Assembly: GCA_020631035.1 (NCBI GenBank) | Contig: JAHDIA010000491.1 | Location: 1 to 5,027, forward strand | Direction of reading: 5' to 3' | Length of the DNA stretch: 5,027 bases | Origin: Chitinophagales bacterium | GTDB taxonomy: Bacteria; Bacteroidota; Bacteroidia; Chitinophagales; UBA2359 | Shown here: positions 1 through 5,027 of the stretch, piece after piece | How positions within the stretch are numbered: position 1 is the first letter of the stretch | How the letters are laid out: every line of letters begins with the position of its first letter | Translations under genes and position numbers: made by a program | The notes under the pieces: generated by a model | Told to the model about the DNA's origin: nothing | What the model saw: the letters and a program-made list of their open reading frames with translations, nothing else | The model's database searches: none

Positions 1-103
1 TTATTATTTTATCATTACTAATTTCAACCTAGCTTTCACTTCTTATCCAAAAAGCCTGTGATAAACTATTTTCCTATTTTCTAATCTTTTAAACACAACA
101 AGC

Positions 104-748
104 ATGAAGAACAAAAAAACATACTACCAAATTGTGCTAGATCGTAGCGGATCAATGCAGGACTGTAAAGACGTAACCATTAGCGGATTCAACGAACAAC
201 TACAACTCATTCAGAGCTTAAAGGAAGAGTTTCCAGATCAAGAGTTTTTTATTTCTCTCACCATTTTTAATCATAGGGTAGAACATTTACTTCAATTGGC
301 AGACCCTAGTAAAGCAGAACCACTCACACAAGAAAAGTTTATTCCCTCAGGTACAACAGCACTCTACGACGCAGTAGGTTTTGCTGTGACTTCATTGATG
401 GGGCAAGTTGGTACAGAAATCGAAAAAGATGAAGCCTCAGCAGTCGTGGTCATTTTGACAGATGGACACGAAAATGCCTCTAAGGTATTTGACTTTAACA
501 AAGTCAGTAGTTTGATTAAAGAATTGGACGCTCAAGACAATTGGGTATTCTCTTATTTGGGGGCAACAATGGATGCTGTAGAAATTGCCAAAGGCTTGAA
601 TATTCGTACCTCAAATGCTGTGAAATTTGAAAAATCTGCTATGCCCCAAATTTGGGATAGAATGGGCAAATCTGCCAGGGCTTACAATGTCAGAAAAAGA
701 AAGAAAATTGTGAGCAAAGATTATATGGTAAAGGACGATGAGGATTGA
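104..748 (+). CDS. Stand-alone von Willebrand factor type A (vWA) domain protein, cytoplasmic
   Basis: A 214-residue protein that is essentially one vWA (Rossmann-like, metal-binding) domain. The full MIDAS metal site is visible: DRSGSM at residues 13-18 (D13, S15, S17 as the DxSxS triad), the Thr of SGTTALYDA near T84, and the Asp of LTDGHEN (D120). Hydrophobic strands IVLD, FFISLTIF, AVVVILTD and VFSYLGA fall where the fold expects beta strands. There is no signal peptide, lipobox or membrane segment, so it should be cytosolic, unlike BatA-type or adhesin vWA proteins. The tail has a basic cluster (RKRKK, about 197-201) and an acidic end (DDED). vWA domains bind protein partners through the chelated divalent cation, but the partner here is unknown. 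The ATG at 104 lies just before the first strand, so little could be missing. DUF1963 follows 40 bp downstream on the same strand. Family confident, role unknown. Confidence 0.93.
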   Translation: MKNKKTYYQIVLDRSGSMQDCKDVTISGFNEQLQLIQSLKEEFPDQEFFISLTIFNHRVEHLLQLADPSKAEPLTQEKFIPSGTTALYDAVGFAVTSLMGQVGTEIEKDEASAVVVILTDGHENASKVFDFNKVSSLIKELDAQDNWVFSYLGATMDAVEIAKGLNIRTSNAVKFEKSAMPQIWDRMGKSARAYNVRKRKKIVSKDYMVKDDED

Positions 749-762
749 GAAAGACAGTGATT

Positions 763-792
763 GAGGGAGAAATGTTTATCTTTGTCCAATGA
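763..792 (+). promoter_or_regulatory. Possible leader of the DUF1963 gene: purine-rich site, six-codon mini-ORF and a -7-like box
   Basis: In the 40-bp gap between the vWA and DUF1963 genes, a purine-rich GAGGGAGA (763-770) sits just before an ATG at 772. That ATG opens a six-codon reading frame (MFIFVQ) whose TGA at 790-792 overlaps the DUF1963 ATG at 789 as ATGA. The same bases contain TATCTTTG at 777-784, which matches the Bacteroidota -7 promoter consensus TAnnTTTG, but no TTG lies 17-20 bp upstream of it. Either reading (coupled translation, or an internal promoter giving a nearly leaderless mRNA) is possible, and both could be chance. Confidence 0.2.
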
Positions 793-1691
793 AAAACTTG
801 GAAGAATTACAGCATAAAATTGATGAGATTTTTTTTCCCGAACACAGCGCACAACTCAGAGCCAAAATAGCAAAAGCCATTGAACTCATCCAAACAGGAG
901 ATGATGAAACGGTATTGGCAGGAGAGTCAAAAATTGGCGGAGAACCCGATTTACATTGGGATGTTGATTGGCCTGAATACGAGGGAAAAGCGATGACCTT
1001 TTTGGGGCAATTTGAATTAGAAAAGTTACACAGACTAGTTGACAACGAATTACCCCAGAAAGGTACTGTGTACTTTTTTGCTCATTTTGATGATGAAACC
1101 ACTGAATTTATTCCAAATAAGGATAAATATGCCTTGCTTTTTTACAATGGACCTCAAAGCGAATTAGAAACCTACGAATTTCCTGATAATTTAGAGGCAA
1201 AATGTCGCCTACGACAAAGTTATTTTCAAATGACTCTTTTCTATCATTTGCCTTCTATTGCAGATGGATACTGGAGCGAGCATACGAGCATTGATGATGG
1301 ACTTCTTGATTGGAGATTGAATCTATTAGAAGAAAATTACTATGCTGAGGGAATCAATCTAGAAAGTCGAAGAATGGAATATGTGTATCCAGAACAACTT
1401 TTAGGGTATCCTTATGGCTCTAAAAAAGACATTCTTGTAGAGTGGGGAAAAAGCTATTTCAATACCAAAGCATTAAATGAAGAACAGAGGGCATTCGTGA
1501 AATCTGAAAGAGAAAATTTTATACATTTGCTTAGCTTTGAAATGGGCAAAGGGCATTATTTCGGTGCCAAACTACCACCCATAATTGGCTATTGGGGCAT
1601 ACATTTGGAAGATTTAAAAAACAATGATTTTAGTAAAGCCCTTCTAGTATTTGAAAAGGTAGATGGACGTTATGAGGCTACGATGGAATAA
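789..1691 (+). CDS. DUF1963 / YwqG-like protein of unknown function
   Basis: A 300-residue protein with the signature of the DUF1963 (YwqG) family. Residues 47-62 carry SKIGGEPDLHWDVDWP, the family's S-[KR]-[IL]-GG-x-P-x-L...WP block. The aQ-x-[NE]-L-type strand MTFLGQFELEKL (about 69-80) and an LP-x-x-G-x-x-x-FF segment (88-97) follow. The later hallmark LLGYP is at 204-208, and a closing strand plus acidic loop, GYWGIHLEDLKNNDFSKAL, is at 267-285. The first 40 residues form a predicted helix not specific to the family. Length is close to the usual 250-300. There are no membrane segments or signal peptide, so it should be cytosolic. The biochemical function of this family is not established, and it is often found among immunity-like or orphan genes. 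It is probably co-transcribed with the vWA gene. The stop codon lies inside a 9-bp inverted repeat. Start ATG at 789 chosen because the helix begins directly after it. Confidence 0.9.
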   Translation: MKNLEELQHKIDEIFFPEHSAQLRAKIAKAIELIQTGDDETVLAGESKIGGEPDLHWDVDWPEYEGKAMTFLGQFELEKLHRLVDNELPQKGTVYFFAHFDDETTEFIPNKDKYALLFYNGPQSELETYEFPDNLEAKCRLRQSYFQMTLFYHLPSIADGYWSEHTSIDDGLLDWRLNLLEENYYAEGINLESRRMEYVYPEQLLGYPYGSKKDILVEWGKSYFNTKALNEEQRAFVKSERENFIHLLSFEMGKGHYFGAKLPPIIGYWGIHLEDLKNNDFSKALLVFEKVDGRYEATME

Positions 1692-1710
1692 ACAAAGTTA
1701 AGTTTATTCC
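1685..1710. terminator. Perfect 9-bp inverted repeat spanning both convergent stop codons; candidate bidirectional 3' end
   Basis: GGAATAAAC (1685-1693) and GTTTATTCC (1702-1710) are exact reverse complements around an 8-base loop. The DUF1963 TAA (1689-1691) lies in the left arm and the TAA of the minus-strand acetyltransferase (1704-1706) lies in the right arm, so each gene ends in GGAATAAAC in its own direction. The stem is AT-rich and has no T-run on either side, so it is not a classical intrinsic terminator. It could mark a shared transcript end or protect the 3' ends of both mRNAs. Confidence 0.45.
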
Positions 1711-2258
1711 TTGAGTGCTTGGTATTGCTTCTGAGTAATCCCATACAAAACCAAATTATGAAACACTCCCTCTTTGCAAATGTGTTCCACCAATTCCCCC
1801 TCTTTGCTCATACCTGCATTTTGCATCACTTTCCCAGAGGCGACATTGGCTCCCAAATGAGAAGAAGTGAGCTTGTTCAAACCCAATTTATCAAACCCAA
1901 ATTGCATAATCGCCTTGGTGGCTTCGCTGGTATACCCTTTGCTCCAGAAAGGCTCTGCCATCCAATAACTGATTTCGGCTCTACTAAATCGTTTTTCCAC
2001 AGTAAGCGAAATGCCACCCACAAATGAAGCATCCGCTTTGAGCCGAACGGCAAAGATGTAGTTGGTTCCATTTTTCAAGCCCTGATGTGCCAAGTTTAGC
2101 CAGTAAATCGCATCCTTCTCAAAGTAAGGAGAGGGGAGATTGATGGTATATTTTGAAATGTTTTCGTTATTGGCATATTGGACAATGTCGGGTATGTCAT
2201 CTGCCTTCAAAGAAGTTAATAACAATCTTTCAGTTTCTATTGTTGGTAGTGTTTGCAT
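1704..2258 (-). CDS. GNAT-family N-acetyltransferase, RimJ/RimL type
   Basis: A 184-residue acetyl-CoA-dependent N-acetyltransferase. It opens with the family block IETERLLLTSLKADD (residues 7-21). Motif A follows as AEISYWMAEPFWSKGYTSEATKAI (94-117), in which WSKGYTSEA is the acetyl-CoA pyrophosphate-binding loop in the RimJ/RimL variant form. N138 and MQNAGM (145-150) correspond to the NxxSxxVMxKxGM motif B region, and LVLYGI near 169-174 is the typical last strand. The relatives acetylate protein N-termini, ribosomal proteins or small amines; the substrate is not predictable here. I chose the ATG at 2258. A longer frame opens at 2303 but would overlap the upstream gene by 32 bp and adds 15 residues lacking family similarity. 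With 2258 the gap to the membrane TPR gene is 13 bp, which fits an operon. It is a complete domain with nothing broken. Confidence 0.92.
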   Translation of the reverse strand: MQTLPTIETERLLLTSLKADDIPDIVQYANNENISKYTINLPSPYFEKDAIYWLNLAHQGLKNGTNYIFAVRLKADASFVGGISLTVEKRFSRAEISYWMAEPFWSKGYTSEATKAIMQFGFDKLGLNKLTSSHLGANVASGKVMQNAGMSKEGELVEHICKEGVFHNLVLYGITQKQYQALKE

Positions 2259-2271
2259 ATTTACAATGGTT

Positions 2272-3492
2272 TTATGAGTATTGTTCGCTAGATAATTTTC
2301 CAAAAATAAAGGCAGAAATGAAAAAGAGCCCCCAAAATATTAAGGAATAAAGAAGATACTCTTCACTACCCAATAGTACCAAAATACTGCCAATACTTCC
2401 CACTATGCCCATCAAAATAATATAGAAGACAATACGGGTTTTAGCAGATTTATTTAAAGCGTATTGGTAATGATTGACAGGATGAATGAGGTAAAAGAAC
2501 ACCAAAGAAAATCCTATTCCATACAAACCACACAACAATACAAAAAATATCATAGACAGCAAGCCCAAGCCAAACAAGATGACATTGGTAATGGCTACTT
2601 TCCGTTGTATTCCTGTCAAAAAACGCCTCCCTTCTTTGTTCAATAAAAGATAGCTGTCTGACAAATTACTAAAGACAAATATGTAAAAAACCAAGAGCAA
2701 TGGAAAAATAAGCCATTGGGGTTTGTTGAAAAATAGAATGAATAGAGAAAGCCAAAATACAGCAAAGGCTATTTTAAAAGCCCCAGCAAAATAATTGTTT
2801 CTTGTAAGCAAGTACATCCCTCTAGCAATGGGATTGTTCATTCGCAAGCTTTTTTCATAGGCCTTTTGTGCTTGTGGGGCACTGGGATTGATACTCAAAG
2901 CAGTCCGCATACTTTCTCTTGCTTCTTTAAACAAGCCTGCATCCATTTGTCGATAACCCAAATTGATATAGGATTGAATCTCTTCGGGATTGTTTTCAAT
3001 GCTTTTGGTACTAAGTCTCAATGCTTCTGCTGTATTACCTTCTTTAGACAAAATAGTACTCAAAACATATTGTGCATTCAATTCATTGGGGTACAGCTCC
3101 AATGCTTGATAAGCGGTCTTTTTTGACAACTCAAATTCATTCAAATGTAAGTGATTCAAAGCCTTTAATCCAAAATAAGCACCACTGTATGGATTTAGAG
3201 CGATGGCTTGATGAATGGTCTGGAGCGAAAGAATGTGTTTGCGCAAACGAAATTCTAAAAAAGCTTTGTAGTAGAGATAAAAATCATTGTCTGCTACAAT
3301 GGATAAGGCTTTTTTTACAAATTCAAGCCCTTCAATATATTTTGCTTCCTTTAAATGAATTTGCGACACTAAGAAAAATATATGGGCGTTCTCTGGCTCT
3401 TGTGCCAAAAGTTCAAACGCCATTTTTTTCGCTTGGGCATACTTTTTATGCTCAATCAGCAAGGCTATTTTTTGCTCATTTTCTGAGCGCAT
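2272..3492 (-). CDS. TPR protein with C-terminal multi-pass membrane domain
   Basis: A 406-residue protein in two halves. Residues 1 to about 215 are roughly six tetratricopeptide-type helical hairpins. Recognisable units include YAQAKKMAFELLAQEPENA (18-36), HILSLQTIHQAIALNP (86-101), NTAEALRLSTKSIENNPE (153-170) and LFKEARESMRTALSINP (187-203). Residues 239 to about 398 are strongly hydrophobic, with segments near 239-256, 259-275, 299-334 (long enough for two), 353-374 and 378-398, so about five or six membrane spans. There is no signal peptide, so the TPR half is probably cytosolic. Between spans, NLSDSYLLLNKEGRRFL (276-292) is a conserved-looking loop. ATG 3492 lies 3 bp after the stop of the TPR-AAA+ gene, implying coupled expression and probably physical partnership. 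I infer a membrane anchor or adaptor for that ATPase. No enzymatic motif was seen. The exact function is unknown. Confidence 0.9.
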   Translation of the reverse strand: MRSENEQKIALLIEHKKYAQAKKMAFELLAQEPENAHIFFLVSQIHLKEAKYIEGLEFVKKALSIVADNDFYLYYKAFLEFRLRKHILSLQTIHQAIALNPYSGAYFGLKALNHLHLNEFELSKKTAYQALELYPNELNAQYVLSTILSKEGNTAEALRLSTKSIENNPEEIQSYINLGYRQMDAGLFKEARESMRTALSINPSAPQAQKAYEKSLRMNNPIARGMYLLTRNNYFAGAFKIAFAVFWLSLFILFFNKPQWLIFPLLLVFYIFVFSNLSDSYLLLNKEGRRFLTGIQRKVAITNVILFGLGLLSMIFFVLLCGLYGIGFSLVFFYLIHPVNHYQYALNKSAKTRIVFYIILMGIVGSIGSILVLLGSEEYLLYSLIFWGLFFISAFIFGKLSSEQYS

Positions 3493-3495
3493 TTG

Positions 3496-4797
3496 CTAGA
3501 GCTTTAGATAGGTCAAAATATCGTCGTACAAACCAGAAGTATTGGAATATAAGGCATAATTCTTAGCCGTATTGAACCACTCCTTAGTTGAAGGATGTAC
3601 CCGTTTTACTGCATTCAAAAGGTCTTTGGTGGTCAAAAGCTCGATTTTGCCTGACTTAAAGGAGGCTTGCAGTTTCCCCTCAATCGCAATGTCAATTACT
3701 GCTTGCAAATCTGCGCCACTAAAGTCTTTGGTCTTAGCGGCAATTTTATGAGCATCTATATTATCGGTGGGTTTTTCCTGTAACAATAAATTCAAAATTT
3801 GTACCCGTGCTTCCTCATCGGGTGGGGGAACAAAAATGATTCGGTCAAAACGCCCAGGACGCAAAAAAGCATTGTCCATATGCCAAGGCGTATTGGTCGC
3901 CCCCAAAATCAACAAGCCTTCGTTTTGTGATTCAATGCCATCCAACTCCTTCAAAAACTGATTGATGATGTTGCGACCTGCCGATTGACGAAGGTCGCTT
4001 CTTTTGCTACCCAATGCATCAATTTCATCAAAAAACAACACACAAGGCGTATTGCGTCGGGCAATCTCAAATTTTTGATTGAGGTTTTTTTCGCTATTTC
4101 CCAACCACATATCCAGTATTTCATTTAGACCAATACTGAGAAATTTTGAATTGATTTCTCCAGCAGTCGCCTTCGAGATAAAGGTCTTGCCACAACCAGG
4201 CGGACCATACATCAAAATCCCCCCGCCAATCTTTTTTCCATACGCCTTATACATATCGGGAAACTGCAAAGGATGGATGATTTTCAAACGAATCTCTTCC
4301 TTGATTTTTTCCATCCCACCAACCTGTGTAAAATTGACATCGGGCTTTTCCAAAAACACATCATCTGCAAGGGCAATTTCCGACATCTCTGCTACAGGAG
4401 CTTGTATTTTTAATTTTTTCTCCAATTCCTGATCGGCACAATCGGGATAATGCATCAACAATTCTTGGTATTGCGTGATGGCCTCGCCCGTTTGACCGTC
4501 TTCGTACAAACATTGGGCATAAAGCAACAATGCCTCCCCACTAGGATCTTCTGCCAGCAATTCTTCACAAATAAATATAGCCGTTCCCGTCTCTTTATTG
4601 TGGTAATAACAACGAGTTAATTGGAGCTTGTTTTCTGCCAAATCTATTCCTTGTTGTAGGAGTTCCTTATAGTGCGTTTTCGCCTCCTCATAATTCTGCT
4701 TGTCAAAAAATGCCTTGGCAATCTGACTCCTCAAAACGTGATTATTGGGCGAATAATTCAAAGCCTGCAACAAGGCATTCAATGTTCCTTGATCCAT
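3496..4797 (-). CDS. TPR-AAA+ ATPase of the classic AAA (Cdc48/FtsH/SpoVK-like) clade
   Basis: A 433-residue ATPase counted from ATG 4797. Residues about 18-118 form three TPR-like repeats, including YEEAKTHYKELLQQG and TGEAITQYQELLMHYP. The AAA module then starts with VNFTQVGGMEKIKEEI and contains Walker A GPPGCGKT (198-205), pore loop 1 MWLG (about 230-233), Walker B VLFFDEID (253-260, D257/E258), sensor 1 GATN (299-302, N302), the second region of homology FLRPGRFD (311-318, arginine fingers R313 and R316) and sensor-2 FSGADL (359-364). All catalytic residues are intact. A C-terminal helical tail, KNYALYSNTSGLYDDILTYL, closes the protein. No HExxH or other protease domain is present, so it is a remodelling or unfolding ATPase, presumably hexameric and cytosolic. 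A TTG at 4827 would add ten residues, but ATG 4797 starts just before the first TPR helix. It leads an operon with the membrane TPR gene 3 bp downstream. Substrate unknown. Confidence 0.93.
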   Translation of the reverse strand: MDQGTLNALLQALNYSPNNHVLRSQIAKAFFDKQNYEEAKTHYKELLQQGIDLAENKLQLTRCYYHNKETGTAIFICEELLAEDPSGEALLLYAQCLYEDGQTGEAITQYQELLMHYPDCADQELEKKLKIQAPVAEMSEIALADDVFLEKPDVNFTQVGGMEKIKEEIRLKIIHPLQFPDMYKAYGKKIGGGILMYGPPGCGKTFISKATAGEINSKFLSIGLNEILDMWLGNSEKNLNQKFEIARRNTPCVLFFDEIDALGSKRSDLRQSAGRNIINQFLKELDGIESQNEGLLILGATNTPWHMDNAFLRPGRFDRIIFVPPPDEEARVQILNLLLQEKPTDNIDAHKIAAKTKDFSGADLQAVIDIAIEGKLQASFKSGKIELLTTKDLLNAVKRVHPSTKEWFNTAKNYALYSNTSGLYDDILTYLKL

Positions 4798-4827
4798 ACA
4801 AAAATGATTTTTCTGGTTCTTTGACAA

Positions 4828-4950
4828 TTTTTGTTTTGACTGGTTTCTCCCTCAGAGTAACCGATATACAAAGAAAACGCTAATTGTAAAGTTTCAGTTT
4901 CCCAAGACAGTATTTGGTGCAAATAAAATTTCATCCATTAATTTTTATAA
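4828..4950. other. Non-coding leader region of the minus-strand operon
   Basis: This AT-rich stretch precedes the TPR-AAA+ gene and should contain the promoter for the minus-strand operon. No convincing -33 (TTG) plus -7 (TAnnTTTG) pair with 17-20 bp spacing could be found. The best -7-like string on the minus strand, TTTCTTTG around 4867-4874, has one mismatch and no partner. No riboswitch-like fold or strong ribosome-binding site was seen, which is normal in Bacteroidota. Confidence 0.4.
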
Positions 4951-5027
4951 ATGAGGACGGAATGTTGGGAGCTTCGTTTGCAAAGTGTCTCCCCGCTGTC
5001 CGTTTTTACTCCTCGTATTGGGCGTCC
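4951..5027. repeat. Foldable, more G+C-rich segment at the window edge: probable dispersed repeat or the tip of a gene
   Basis: Base composition rises abruptly here relative to the flanking AT-rich leader. The segment can fold: GGGAG 4967-4971 pairs with CTCCC 4989-4993, CTT 4972-4974 with AAG 4983-4985, and an outer arm GGACGG 4955-4960 with CTGTCC 4996-5001 (one G-U pair), followed by TTTTT at 5003-5007. The plus strand is open from ATG 4951 to the edge (25 codons, starting MRTECWELRL). The minus strand is open from the edge to a TAA at 4938 (29 codons, ending SVLIYKN). Openness on both strands plus a fold is more typical of a repeated element than of a gene. The style resembles GC-rich palindromic repeats found between Bacteroidota genes, but this is from memory of style and not a match. 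The element is cut by the window end. Confidence 0.35.

Noticed and set aside
776..1045. Open frame on the minus strand inside the DUF1963 gene (89 codons).
   Set aside because: It lies wholly antisense to a well-supported gene, is rich in Ser/Cys as antisense frames often are, and shows no domain.
3072..3566. Plus-strand open frame of 164 codons crossing the junction of the two TPR genes.
   Set aside because: It is antisense to two genes with clear domain structure, its translation is low-complexity in style (Cys, Phe, Arg rich) and it matches no family I recognise.
4079..4432. Plus-strand open frame of 117 codons opposite the AAA domain.
   Set aside because: It is the antisense shadow of the Walker A region; the sense strand encodes every expected AAA motif in order.
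104..4797. A MoxR-vWA type chaperone pair formed by the vWA protein and the AAA+ ATPase.
   Set aside because: The ATPase belongs to the classic AAA clade (VGG, LRPGRFD and GADL motifs), not MoxR, and the two genes are in convergent operons more than 2.7 kb apart.
762..4854. The 11-mer TGAGGGAGAAA occurs upstream of DUF1963 (762-772, plus) and upstream of the TPR-AAA+ gene (4844-4854, minus), suggesting a shared regulatory site.
   Set aside because: In 5 kb read on both strands a few 11-base matches are expected by chance, and the two copies sit at different distances from their start codons.
4955..5007. Intrinsic terminator on the plus strand (stem followed by TTTTT).
   Set aside because: No plus-strand gene lies upstream within 3 kb that would need it, and the outer stem is long and imperfect; a repeat element explains the fold better, though a terminator cannot be excluded.

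Overview
The window looks like chromosomal DNA from a member of the Bacteroidota. The reasons are an AT-rich composition, mostly absent Shine-Dalgarno sequences with A/T-rich leaders, and the flavour of the encoded proteins (stand-alone vWA, DUF1963, TPR proteins with multi-pass membrane tails). This is inference from sequence style; no rRNA or taxonomic marker is present. Five complete protein genes fill nearly everything between 104 and about 4800.

Left arm, plus strand: a small stand-alone von Willebrand A protein with an intact metal site (104-748) is followed 40 bp later by a YwqG-like DUF1963 protein (789-1691). They are probably co-transcribed. This arm converges on the right-hand operon with only 12 bp between stop codons. 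A perfect 9-bp inverted repeat (1685-1710) contains both stops and is the natural candidate for a shared 3' end.

Right arm, minus strand, read from about 4800 down to 1704: a TPR-AAA+ ATPase (ATG at 4797), then a TPR protein with a multi-pass membrane domain (2272-3492) starting 3 bp after the ATPase stop, then a RimJ/RimL-type GNAT acetyltransferase (preferred start 2258) starting 13 bp after the membrane protein. The spacing indicates one operon. The first two genes look like a functional pair: a soluble hexameric ATPase with N-terminal TPRs and a membrane protein with cytosolic TPRs, plausibly a membrane-docked protein-remodelling machine. The ATPase has no protease domain. This pair is the most interesting content of the window, and its substrate cannot be read from the sequence.

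Right edge: 4828-5027 holds the leader of the ATPase operon and, from about 4951, a segment richer in G+C that can fold and is open in one frame on each strand up to the edge. It is either the tip of another gene or, more likely, part of a dispersed repeat. No tRNA, rRNA, CRISPR array, transposase or phage gene was seen.
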